Assembly (NCBI GenBank): GCA_900541205.1
Contig: UQIV01000026.1
Location: 1 to 32,962 of the forward strand
Reading direction: 5' to 3'
DNA length: 32,962 nt
From: an uncultured Collinsella sp.
Lineage (GTDB): Bacteria; Actinomycetota; Coriobacteriia; Coriobacteriales; Coriobacteriaceae
Within the stretch, counting starts at the first letter, position 1; each line of letters begins with the position of its first letter. The notes beneath the pieces were generated by a model that saw only the letters and a list, made by a program, of their open reading frames with translations, did not search any database and was not told the DNA's origin. The translations under genes and the position numbers were made by a program. Of the stretch, positions 16,567 to 24,668 are shown one piece after another.

Positions 16567-17217
16567 CTACATCACCGCCCTGCCGGTAAGGGCCGCGATA
16601 AGCGACTGCTCGCCCAGCTGAACCAAGGCTCGCTCGACATCGGAATCGAGGAAGAGTGGTGACAGGCGCTCGGACTCCGGGCCCTGGCCCTCGCCGATAA
16701 GGCCGGCATGGCGGAGCGTCTGGCGGAGCGAGCCCTTAATGCGCTTGACCGTGGCCTCAGTCCAGCGGGCCGCGTCCGGATACTCCGTGGTAAAGCGTGT
16801 CATAAAGGCGTTGAGGTCAACCGCCGTAAAGGCATAATCGAAGTTTTGTAGGCGCTCCCCTACCTCGACGAGCACGAGCTCGCGCACGATATCGTAGCGG
16901 CAGATCATGCTGTAGAAGATGGCCTGGTCCGCCTGCGTGGGAGTGCCGGATGCCATGAGGCTGGTTAGGGATGACGCAGCCTCGACGGCGGTTTTGGGGT
17001 CGATGCCGCGCGCGGCGCATACGGCGTCCGTGGGCACCATGGCGTCAAGGCGGCGAAGGCACACGGTTGCGCGGTTGGCGACCATGCGCTCCGTGGGATA
17101 TTGAAAGAGGTTCTCGCTCTTTACGCGTACAATGACCTGCTCGTCGCTTGCGCCCTGCATACGAAGGGCAGCGACGATGCGCATCTCATGCGGGAGGAAT
17201 TGCTCGCGGGTGAGCAC
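16567..17217 (-). CDS. brxA: BrxA (DUF1819), first gene of the BREX operon
   Basis: 216 aa as drawn from the GTG at 17217. BrxA is a small helical, DNA-binding BREX protein; the DUF1819 pattern is seen in FLPHEMRIVAALRMQG...IVRVKSENLFQY near the N-terminus. The start is doubtful. The G of this GTG is the last base of a run of ten G, and no Shine-Dalgarno precedes it. A GTG at 17251 with GGAG eight bases upstream would add 11 residues (starting MDVTTKSV) if the run had nine G. With ten G it reads into a TGA after about 20 codons. Relatives usually have several residues before this point, which supports the longer form. Confidence 0.88.
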   Translation of the reverse strand: MLTREQFLPHEMRIVAALRMQGASDEQVIVRVKSENLFQYPTERMVANRATVCLRRLDAMVPTDAVCAARGIDPKTAVEAASSLTSLMASGTPTQADQAIFYSMICRYDIVRELVLVEVGERLQNFDYAFTAVDLNAFMTRFTTEYPDAARWTEATVKRIKGSLRQTLRHAGLIGEGQGPESERLSPLFLDSDVERALVQLGEQSLIAALTGRAVM

Positions 17218-17226
17218 CCCCCCCCC
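17217..17226 (-). repeat. G10 homopolymer at the brxA start (candidate phase-variation tract)
   Basis: Ten consecutive C on the plus strand, so ten G on the coding strand, ending in the GTG start of brxA. Mononucleotide tracts of this size slip during replication. Upstream GTG (17251) and brxA are out of frame at ten G and in frame at nine or twelve. Poly-G phase variation is known for pglX of the Streptomyces Pgl system. A homopolymer sequencing error is the alternative explanation. Confidence 0.7.
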
Positions 17227-17400
17227 GAACGCTTTTTGTGGTTACATCCACAGTACACGCTCCAAGGGTGTCAAAGGCTGTCACAGGTGCGCCGCAACCC
17301 GGCAGGCAGGCGCGGCGCACATGACAATAATCATACCTGTTGGTAAAAAAGGTACCACGCCCAGAGTGTCAAATGTTGAGCAACAAAATTTAATCCGGCT
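17227..17400 (-). promoter_or_regulatory. BREX promoter region with repeated TTGACA boxes and a 9-bp stem
   Basis: Two related motifs on the minus strand contain TTTGACAC followed by CGTG and TAC: TTGACA at 17269-17274 and at 17367-17372. A possible -10, TATGAT (17330-17335), lies just upstream of a perfect 9-bp inverted repeat (17287-17295 with 17312-17320). The mRNA would then start with this stem-loop. The -35 for that box is weak. No regulator gene such as brxR is adjacent, so what binds here is unknown. Confidence 0.4.
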
Positions 17401-17519
17401 AACGGTCATTTTCGCAGCTCAGAAGCTTTGACGAGGTCGCCCCAAATCACACTTGCCAGACAACCGCGCTTACGAATGCAGGCACGCACACGCCCAACGC
17501 CATCCTCCGCTACACTCAA
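17401..17519. other. Divergent intergenic segment with no gene seen
   Basis: Part of the gap of about 340 bases between brxA and the antitoxin-like gene. Apart from the BREX promoter elements to its left and the operator to its right, I see no reading frame, hairpin or repeat here. Confidence 0.4.
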
Positions 17520-17545
17520 CATAGAGTTATACATATGATTCTATG
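17520..17545 (+). promoter_or_regulatory. Palindromic operator before the antitoxin-like gene
   Basis: Inverted repeat CATAGA (17520-17525) and TCTATG (17540-17545) around an AT-rich centre that contains TTATAC and ATATGAT, suitable as a -10. It ends just ahead of the AAGGAG ribosome site. Such a site is typical for autorepression by a small DNA-binding antitoxin. Confidence 0.5.
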
Positions 17546-17558
17546 TAAGGAGTTTCAT

Positions 17559-17732
17559 ATGCCTGTCGTAAAGCCTATTTCTGATCAGACGCGCGCGCTA
17601 ACTACCATTCAGGAACGCGAAGATCACATTCAACGTGCCATCGCTCATGGTTACGACGACCTCACCAACGGTCGTGTGCGCCCCTGGAAACAAGCAAAAG
17701 CAGAGGCAGATCGGATGCGAGCCATCAGGTAA
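17559..17732 (+). CDS. Small antitoxin-like protein, no partner toxin
   Basis: 57 aa from the ATG at 17559, with AAGGAG six bases upstream; an earlier in-frame ATG at 17535 lies inside the operator and is unlikely. The N-terminus MPVVKPISDQTRAL resembles the start of Phd/YefM antitoxins. The rest (HIQRAIAHGYDDLTNGRVRPWKQAKAEADRM) is like the short toxin-binding tails of such proteins. No toxin gene follows; the next gene is serC. It may be an orphan antitoxin, or one whose toxin was lost. The palindrome upstream fits autoregulation. The family assignment rests on short similarity only. Confidence 0.6.
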   Translation: MPVVKPISDQTRALTTIQEREDHIQRAIAHGYDDLTNGRVRPWKQAKAEADRMRAIR

Positions 17733-17867
17733 GGTCACCCCTCCCCCATGTAACCATCCTGTAAATCATAGCAGCGCACTCGAGTTTTACCGTGATGCGG
17801 TCGCGCCTGGCGCTCCACTGTGCTAAAGTATCCCGAACGTTCAAACGACTACGAGGGGAACTAGAAG

Positions 17868-18991
<1,124 letters not shown>

Positions 18992-18992
<1 letters not shown>

Positions 18993-19008
18993 CCCGCAAC
19001 ACGCGGGC
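18992..19008 (+). promoter_or_regulatory. Short hairpin between serC and serA
   Basis: GCCCGC (18992-18997) pairs with GCGGGC (19003-19008), loop AACAC, starting at the serC stop codon. There is no T-run, so it is unlikely to be a full terminator; it may stabilise the serC message. Confidence 0.35.
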
Positions 19009-19064
19009 CGACCAGCCACATCAGACCACTCTGTTTAGATCAAAACCTGCTAAGGAGTTTTTCC

Positions 19065-20228
19065 ATGCGCAAGATTAAGACCATCGACGACATCACCAAA
19101 GACGGCAAAGTCGAGTTTGGCGAGGGCTACGAGTTTGTAAGCACCGCCGAGGAGGCCGACGCGATCCTGATGCGCTCGACCGACCTGCACGGCTACGAGC
19201 TGCCCGAGGGCATCCGCGCCATCGCCCGCTGCGGTGCCGGCGTCAACAACATCCCCGTCGAGGAGTACGCCAAGAAGGGCGTCGTCGTCTTTAACTCCCC
19301 CGGCGCCAACAGCAATGCCGTCAAGGAGCTCGTCCTGGGCATGCTGGTGCTTTCGAGCCGCGGCGTGGTGCAGTCGATGAACTGGGTGCGCGACAACGCC
19401 GACGACCCCGAGATCCAGGTCGACGCCGAGAAAGCCAAGAAGGCCTTTGTGGGCCGCGAGCTCAAGGGCAAGCGCATCGGCGTCATCGGTCTGGGCAACG
19501 TGGGCTCCAAGGTCGCCAACGCCTGCGTCGATCTGGGCATGGACGTTTACGGCTACGATCCGTTCATTTCCGTCGAGCACGCATGGGTGCTGAGCCGCGA
19601 GGTGCAGCGCGTGGGCACGCTCGAGGACCTCTGCCGCGGCTGCGACTACCTCACCGTGCACGTGCCCAGCAAGGCCGACACCATCGGCATGATCAGCACC
19701 GAGCAGATTAACCTGCTGGCACCCGACGCCGTGCTCATCAACTACGCGCGCGAAACCATCATTGACGAGGACGCCGTCGATGCTGCCCTGCGCGAGGGCA
19801 AGCTCAGCTGGTTTAGCTGCGACTTTGCCACGCCCAAGACCGTCAAGATGCCCAACACGTTTATCACCACGCACTCGGGCGCCGGCACCGGCGAGGCCGA
19901 GGCCAACTGCGCCGATATGGCCATCAGCGAGCTCAAGGATTACCTGGAGAACGGCAACATCGCGCACAGCGTCAACTACCCCGCCTGCAGCATGGGCAAG
20001 GCGCGCGCTGCAAGCCGCATTGCCTGCCTGCATGCCAACGTGCCCAACATGATCGGCCAGATCACGGCCATCCTGGCCAAGGACAACGCCAACGTGCAGC
20101 GTATGACCAACGAGTCTGCCGGCGAGAACGCCTACACCATGTTCGACACCGACGAGCACCTGGAGAGCAGCACCATCGAGGCGCTCAAACAGATTCCGTC
20201 GATGTATCGCGTGCGCGTGATCAAATAG
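19065..20228 (+). CDS. serA: D-3-phosphoglycerate dehydrogenase SerA (short form with ACT domain)
   Basis: 387 aa. It oxidises 3-phosphoglycerate to 3-phosphohydroxypyruvate with NAD, the first step of serine synthesis. Seen: ARCGAGVNNIP (54-64); Rossmann motif GLGNVG (142-147) followed by the acidic YGYDP; substrate Arg in NYARETIID (R229); catalytic-site His in TTHSGAG (H270); and a C-terminal ACT-like domain (about 315-387) starting LHANVPNMIGQITAIL, usually for serine feedback. It is the short type, lacking the extra domain of long SerA forms. AAGGAG precedes the ATG. A strong terminator follows at 20290. Confidence 0.95.
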   Translation: MRKIKTIDDITKDGKVEFGEGYEFVSTAEEADAILMRSTDLHGYELPEGIRAIARCGAGVNNIPVEEYAKKGVVVFNSPGANSNAVKELVLGMLVLSSRGVVQSMNWVRDNADDPEIQVDAEKAKKAFVGRELKGKRIGVIGLGNVGSKVANACVDLGMDVYGYDPFISVEHAWVLSREVQRVGTLEDLCRGCDYLTVHVPSKADTIGMISTEQINLLAPDAVLINYARETIIDEDAVDAALREGKLSWFSCDFATPKTVKMPNTFITTHSGAGTGEAEANCADMAISELKDYLENGNIAHSVNYPACSMGKARAASRIACLHANVPNMIGQITAILAKDNANVQRMTNESAGENAYTMFDTDEHLESSTIEALKQIPSMYRVRVIK

Positions 20229-20289
20229 CGCCGGCTGATCTGACGGGCAGTTCCCCATGTGGCCTGCCCGTCGCTGACATTGAATTCCC

Positions 20290-20327
20290 GCGGGGGCGCC
20301 TTTCACACGAGAGGCGCCCCCGTTTTT
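20290..20327 (+). terminator. Terminator of the serC-serA operon
   Basis: GGGGGCGCCT (20292-20301) pairs perfectly with AGGCGCCCCC (20312-20321), extended by one C-G pair, followed by five T (20323-20327). Confidence 0.85.
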
Positions 20328-20405
20328 GTGAGCCCTCCATTAAATGCACCGAGCCGCTTCTTGGCATACAATCTGTATGTTGACCTAACTATCTGTGAGG
20401 TGCCT

Positions 20406-21626
20406 ATGGTTGATACAGATTTTGCTTGGCGGCTTACGCAAGGGCTCGTGCGGATCGACAGTTCCGACCCAGGTGCGTATGAGGGCGAGATTGAACGCTA
20501 TATCAAAGCGTTGGTTGAGGAACGGTTGGCGCAGCTGAGCCATCCGGTACTCGATGCCGTGCAGATTGCAGAGCTCGAAGTACTCCCCGGGCGCCGCAAC
20601 CTTATGGTCACCGTGCCGGGCCAAAGCGACGAGCCGCGACTCGTCTATATCTGTCATATGGATACCGTTACGCTGGGCGATGGCTGGGACGCGGACATTC
20701 CGCCGCTCGGGACGGTTGTGCGTAACGACAAACTCTATGGCCGTGGCGCCTGTGACATGAAAGGTGGCCTGGCCTGCGCCATTGCCGCACTGGTCCATAC
20801 GCTCGAGCACGTGGTGGCGGATGGCGCGCTGCCCCGCCGCGGCTTTTCGCTCATCTGCTCGGTCGACGAGGAAGATTTTATGCGTGGCTCAGAGGCCGCG
20901 ATCGATGCTGGCTGGGTCAGCTCGCGTGAATGGGTGCTGGACACCGAGCCCACCGACGGACAGATCCAGGTGGCGCACAAGGGGCGTACGTGGTTCGAGA
21001 TTGAAATGGCTGGCGTGACGGCGCATGCGAGCCAGCCCTGGAAGGGCGCGGATGCCGTCGCCGCCATGGCCGAGGTCGTGTGTTCGCTTCGTCGCGCGTT
21101 TGTGGCGCTGCCCGCGCACGATGAGCTGGGGCCTTCGACCATCACGTTTGGCCAAATCGAGGGCGGATATCGCCCCTACGTCGTACCCGACCGCGCCAAA
21201 GTCTGGGTCGACATGCGCCTGACCCCACCGACCGATACGGCCGCCGCGACGCGCATGGTAGAGCAGGCCATCGCCGTCGCCGAAGCCGCCGTTCCCGGTT
21301 GCCATGGCAGCTACACCGTGACGGGCGACCGTCCCGCCATCGAGCGCGACCCGAACTCTTCTCTTCTAGCAGCGCTCAAGCGTGCCGCCGATGACGTGAC
21401 GGACGCGGACACGACCGTCGGCTTCTTTACCGGCTACACCGACACCGCCGTCATCGCGGGCAAGACGGGCAACCGCAACTGTATGAGCTATGGTCCCGGG
21501 TCGCTCGCGCTCGCGCACAAGCCCAACGAATATGTGCCCCACGTCGATATCGTTCGTTGTCAGCAGGTGCTCATCGCGCTCGCCGATAACGTGCTCTGGG
21601 ACGCGAGCGGCCAAGTTGGGGCATAA
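20406..21626 (+). CDS. M20-family metallopeptidase (ArgE/DapE-like)
   Basis: 406 aa from the ATG at 20406 (GTGAGGTG upstream); a longer in-frame start would begin before the serA terminator and is rejected. M20 enzymes are two-zinc amidohydrolases. Ligands visible: HMD (H84, D86), GRGACDMKGG (D117), SVDEED (E155/E156) and a C-terminal His in NEYVPHVD. The dimerisation domain lies between about 185 and 295, starting HKGRTWFEIEMAGVTAHAS. The substrate cannot be read from sequence; acetylornithine, succinyl-diaminopimelate and dipeptides are all handled by relatives. No arg or dap gene is nearby. It stands in its own transcription unit between the serA terminator and the DUF1015-like gene. Confidence 0.9.
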   Translation: MVDTDFAWRLTQGLVRIDSSDPGAYEGEIERYIKALVEERLAQLSHPVLDAVQIAELEVLPGRRNLMVTVPGQSDEPRLVYICHMDTVTLGDGWDADIPPLGTVVRNDKLYGRGACDMKGGLACAIAALVHTLEHVVADGALPRRGFSLICSVDEEDFMRGSEAAIDAGWVSSREWVLDTEPTDGQIQVAHKGRTWFEIEMAGVTAHASQPWKGADAVAAMAEVVCSLRRAFVALPAHDELGPSTITFGQIEGGYRPYVVPDRAKVWVDMRLTPPTDTAAATRMVEQAIAVAEAAVPGCHGSYTVTGDRPAIERDPNSSLLAALKRAADDVTDADTTVGFFTGYTDTAVIAGKTGNRNCMSYGPGSLALAHKPNEYVPHVDIVRCQQVLIALADNVLWDASGQVGA

Positions 21627-21665
21627 TAAGCCGCGAACAAACCGACTCGTGCGTTAGGACCGCCC

Positions 21666-22355
21666 ATGAAAGCACTTCCGTTTCCCTGCATCCGCCCGGC
21701 TCAGGACCGCGTGCTCGAGGCACTGCCTGCAATGGGCAGCATCCTGAGCGGCAACGATGTTCTGCGCGGAGCCATTGCCGATGGGCTCATGCTCAAGGAC
21801 CCGGGTGCGGCATACTACGTGTACGAATGCTCGGGGGAGCCGGGGCGCGTGACGGGTGTCGTGGCGATTTGCCCGGTTAACGTGCTGACGGGTAGCGACG
21901 AGGCCGCCGCCAAAAGCGTCGACGCACTCGCCGCCGCGCGCGCGATCGCCGAGCTTAAGGTGCAGCCGCGCCCCGTGTCGCTCTCCTACGAGGCGTCGCC
22001 CGTCATGGACATCATCCTGGGCGCTGCCAAAGAGGGCGCGTCGCTCTACGCCGTCACCGACCCCGCGGGCATTACGCACCGCGCGTGGGAGGTCAAGCGC
22101 GAGGAGGCCGTCGGGGCCATCCGCGCCATGCTCGACCAAGCACCGGAGCCGGCACTGGCCGACGACCCCGCCTACGCCGCCGCTATAACCGGGGCGTCGC
22201 AGCTGCTGGCCGATGAGGCCCGTGTCGCTGGAACGTACACCGGCAAGGAGCCGTTCAACTTTACCGTTGCCGTGCTCTTCCCCGCCGCGCAGGTCAGCGG
22301 CGCCGCGCCGCAGGTTCCGACAGGTCTGCTCACGCACCAGGTCGCGCGGTTCTAG
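21666..22355 (+). CDS. Shortened DUF1015-like protein
   Basis: 229 aa from the ATG at 21666, with TTAGGA six bases upstream. The N-terminus (FPCIRPAQDRVLEALPAMGSI), the YYVYECSGEPGRVTGVVAICPV segment and LADEARVAGTYTGKEPFNFTVAVLFPAAQ follow the plan of DUF1015 proteins, which commonly sit beside serC and serA. Two differences: the family's conserved ADGHHR motif appears here as ADEAR, and the C-terminal half (family about 400 aa) is absent. The protein ends soon after the point where that motif would begin the second half. It may be a degenerate or reshaped paralogue; an active role in serine metabolism is doubtful. Confidence 0.7.
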   Translation: MKALPFPCIRPAQDRVLEALPAMGSILSGNDVLRGAIADGLMLKDPGAAYYVYECSGEPGRVTGVVAICPVNVLTGSDEAAAKSVDALAAARAIAELKVQPRPVSLSYEASPVMDIILGAAKEGASLYAVTDPAGITHRAWEVKREEAVGAIRAMLDQAPEPALADDPAYAAAITGASQLLADEARVAGTYTGKEPFNFTVAVLFPAAQVSGAAPQVPTGLLTHQVARF

Positions 22356-22400
22356 CAAGACCAGACCGCCCGGCACAAAAATCGGCAGCTCAACAAACAG

Positions 22401-22437
22401 GGGGCGGAGATGCAGCAGGTACATGCATCTCCGCCCC
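22401..22437. terminator. Convergent (bidirectional) terminator hairpin
   Basis: Perfect 14-bp stem, GGGGCGGAGATGCA (22401-22414) and TGCATCTCCGCCCC (22424-22437), loop of nine. It lies between the plus-strand DUF1015-like gene and the minus-strand phosphatase gene. T-runs are poor on both sides, with CTGTTTGTTG on the minus strand the better one. Confidence 0.65.
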
Positions 22438-22483
22438 TATTGCGTCGAGAAGTTAGCCGGCGACCCGTGCCGCCGCGCCCGCG

Positions 22484-23119
22484 TTATCCGCGCTGCGGAC
22501 CCGCAGTAGCCACGAGCGGTTCAAGCCCCAGCTCGCGCGCGTAGTCCTCCTGCGTAAAGACTTCGACCAGTTCAAACGTATCGGCCGCATCGTCAAACGC
22601 AAAATGCAGCACCGAGCAGTTGCCCGGAACGCGATCGCGCTCGTCGGCCGCCGCTCCCCTCACGTGATCCAAAAACTCCTTGATGGCCGAGCCATGGCTT
22701 ACCGCGAGCACGCACGCATGGTCCGGACGCTGCATAAGCTCGGTCAACGTCGCCACCATGCGCTCGCGCACCTGGATCTGGCCCTCGCCGCCAAATTGAC
22801 GATAGAAATCGCGCCACGGACGCTCGGGCATGAGCATCACGCGCTCGGCCTCAAAGTCGCCAAAGAACCACTCACGCAGGCCGTCCAGGCGCTCGTACGC
22901 CAAGCCCGGCCACAAGTTGGCGATAGTCTGCTCGGTGCGATGAAGCGTGGAGGTGTAGGCATGATCGGGCTCAATGCCGCGCGCACGTAAAAACATGCCG
23001 GCGCGCGCCGCCTGGTCGCAACCCAACTGCGTAAGCGGCGAATCACTCCACCCCTGAATGATACGCTTAAGGTTGAATATCGTCTGTCCATGACGGACCA
23101 GATACAGATCTTTATTCAT
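22484..23119 (-). CDS. Histidine phosphatase family protein (phosphoglycerate mutase-like)
   Basis: 211 aa from the ATG at 23119 (AAAGGA upstream); an in-frame start eight codons earlier would overlap the ribosome site of this gene. Catalytic RHG in LYLVRHGQT near the N-terminus, GLREWFFGDFE with the acid residue, and the second histidine in AVSHGSAI. These enzymes remove phosphate through a phospho-histidine; substrates range from sugar phosphates to alpha-ribazole phosphate and are not predictable here. It lies 17 bases after its paralogue at 23137-23679, which it resembles over the whole length. The C-terminal tail (VFTQEDYARELGLEPL...) is an extension the paralogue lacks. Confidence 0.9.
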   Translation of the reverse strand: MNKDLYLVRHGQTIFNLKRIIQGWSDSPLTQLGCDQAARAGMFLRARGIEPDHAYTSTLHRTEQTIANLWPGLAYERLDGLREWFFGDFEAERVMLMPERPWRDFYRQFGGEGQIQVRERMVATLTELMQRPDHACVLAVSHGSAIKEFLDHVRGAAADERDRVPGNCSVLHFAFDDAADTFELVEVFTQEDYARELGLEPLVATAGPQRG

Positions 23120-23136
23120 AGGGGTCCTTTCGTTCG

Positions 23137-23679
23137 TTACCAATCAAGGAGCGAAAACGCCCCGTCGCAATAGCCAAAATGAAGCACGGCACCGTTGTCG
23201 GGCAGCTCTCCCCCGCCAGTCACATACTCAAGAAACTCCTGGCAGGCTGAGCCGTGGGAAACCGCCAGCACGCAGTCGTGCTGCGGCCTGGCCATGATGC
23301 GGGACAGCGCCGCGACCATGCGCGCCCGTAGCTCGCCTTCCGACTCGCCACCAAAGGCCACCGGATAATCGCCCCAGGGCTGCGGCGGCATCTCGCGATT
23401 TGATGTGCCCTCCAGCGAGCCAAAATGCCACTCACGCAGGTCATCGACCAGCTCAATGGAACGGCCCTCGCCAACGATAAGCTCGGCCGTATGCCGCGCC
23501 CGGCCCAACGGCGAGGAATACACATGATCAAAGGCCACGCCACGCGCCGCAAACGCCGTACGCGCCGTCAGCGCCTGCTCGCGCCCGCGCGCCGTAAGCG
23601 GCGAATCGTGCCAGCCCTGCAAAATGCTCTGCACATTGAGCTCAGTCTGCCCATGCCGCACCAAATACAGATCTGCCAC
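23137..23679 (-). CDS. Histidine phosphatase family protein, tandem paralogue
   Basis: 180 aa. LYLVRHGQTELN opens the protein, with the phospho-acceptor histidine. LREWHFGSLEG carries the acid residue and AVSHGSACQEFL the second histidine, so the active site is complete. The start is a GTG at 23679 with GGGGAGGG close upstream. It shares the LYLVRHGQT, ILQGWHDSPLT-type and FGGESEGELRARMVA-type blocks with the downstream gene, indicating tandem duplication and joint transcription. Substrate unknown. Confidence 0.9.
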   Translation of the reverse strand: MADLYLVRHGQTELNVQSILQGWHDSPLTARGREQALTARTAFAARGVAFDHVYSSPLGRARHTAELIVGEGRSIELVDDLREWHFGSLEGTSNREMPPQPWGDYPVAFGGESEGELRARMVAALSRIMARPQHDCVLAVSHGSACQEFLEYVTGGGELPDNGAVLHFGYCDGAFSLLDW

Positions 23680-23694
23680 ACACCCTCCCCTCGT

Positions 23695-23729
23695 ACCACC
23701 ACAAAGGGGACAGGCACCTTTGTGGTGGT
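23695..23729. repeat. REP-like palindrome
   Basis: ACCACCACAAAGG (23695-23707) is the exact reverse complement of CCTTTGTGGTGGT (23717-23729), with loop GGACAGGCA. The GGGACAGGCACC core is of the kind seen in REP elements linked to RAYT transposases. It lies just upstream of the phosphatase pair and could also act as a terminator. Only one copy is in this window. Confidence 0.6.
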
Positions 23730-23761
23730 TTACCGTCTGATCACGCCGCGATGACGCTCAA

Positions 23762-24433
23762 CTACACCAGCACGTCGGCGAGCGAACGCTTGGGTACGTG
23801 GTGCACCTGCGCCTCGTCGCGCCAATAATTGATGGAGCCGTCGGGGTTGGAATCGATCGCATCAATCACCTGTGTCTCGGCCGGAACGCCAAACGCCATG
23901 ATCAGCTTGAGCTCATACTTGTCGTTATCGAGCCCCATGGCATCGATCGCGCGGGGCGTAAAGGCCTTGAACATGCAGGCTGCCACCTCGGGCATGGCGC
24001 TGCGGGCGGCGAGCATCATCGTCTGCGCGGCAATGCCCATGTCGACCTCGGTAATGGGAGCGGCAGGCTTGCCCGGAACGGCGCGCTCGGCCAGAATCGC
24101 GATGTAGCCGGTCGGGCGCTCGCCCTCGGCAGGACCCGGCCAATCCTTAAGCGCGCCGGCCCATGCAAGCTCGTCAAACACGCGCGCGCAGTCCTCGGCA
24201 CCGCTCACCACATGAAAACGAAGACGTTGAGCATTGGCACCACAGGGAGCTAGGTGAGCCAGCTCCGCCAGCTCGAGCAAAAACTCACGCGGCACGCGCA
24301 TGGACTCGTCAAAGCGACGGCACGTGCGGGCGCAGCGAACCAACGCATCAAACGCGTCCAAGCCGAGCTTTTCGCAACCCTGCTTTGCCATCGACTCAGC
24401 GCTTACCGGCGCTGCGGGAACTGCTTCGTTCAT
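23762..24433 (-). CDS. Nitroreductase family protein
   Basis: 223 aa from the ATG at 24433. It is an FMN-dependent, NAD(P)H-using reductase by family. Seen: CARTCRRFDESMRVPREFLLELAELAHLAPCGANAQRLRFHVV near the N-terminus, where R-R-F and the APCGANAQ segment contact FMN. Also visible is GIAAQTMMLAARSAMPEVAACMFKAF in the second half, and a C-terminal region ending VHHVPKRSLADVLV. Length is typical for the family. The ribosome site is weak (GGGGGT). A DtxR/IdeR-like box 29 bases upstream suggests metal-dependent repression. Physiological substrate not predictable. Confidence 0.88.
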   Translation of the reverse strand: MNEAVPAAPVSAESMAKQGCEKLGLDAFDALVRCARTCRRFDESMRVPREFLLELAELAHLAPCGANAQRLRFHVVSGAEDCARVFDELAWAGALKDWPGPAEGERPTGYIAILAERAVPGKPAAPITEVDMGIAAQTMMLAARSAMPEVAACMFKAFTPRAIDAMGLDNDKYELKLIMAFGVPAETQVIDAIDSNPDGSINYWRDEAQVHHVPKRSLADVLV

Positions 24434-24461
24434 AGGGACCCCCAATTTCGGGCAATTGTTC

Positions 24462-24480
24462 TTAGGAAAATCTAACCTAA
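24462..24480 (-). promoter_or_regulatory. DtxR/IdeR-like box in the nitroreductase promoter
   Basis: On the minus strand the 19 bases read TTAGGTTAGATTTTCCTAA. Against the actinobacterial iron-box consensus TTAGGTTAGSCTAACCTAA, 15 of the 18 defined positions match. It overlaps TAGATT, a plausible -10, so binding would repress. This was matched by eye. Confidence 0.45.
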
Positions 24481-24668
24481 AACGTAGGCAATAACGAACA
24501 GGGCTGCAATGTTCTACACCTGTTGAATAGAAAATCGCGACGTGGGGAACAACGGAAACAATTCGGGGCCTTTGGGTTACGTTTCGCCCTCCCCGACCCA
24601 TACGCCAGCGCCTTTAGGCGATACTGGTTGTAACGATCAAGGCTTACGCCGCACGGAAAGGAGACATT
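24481..24668. other. Intergenic region between the nitroreductase and HdeD-like genes
   Basis: No gene seen. It must hold the divergent promoters. A small CGCC/GGCG hairpin lies near 24610-24621, and a good ribosome site (AAAGGAG) ends the region. I could not identify a convincing -35/-10 pair for the plus-strand gene. Confidence 0.35.

Noticed and set aside
19050..20306. Minus-strand open frame (418 codons) opposite serA
   Set aside because: Gly/His/Val-rich antisense translation typical of shadows; serA is unambiguous on the plus strand.
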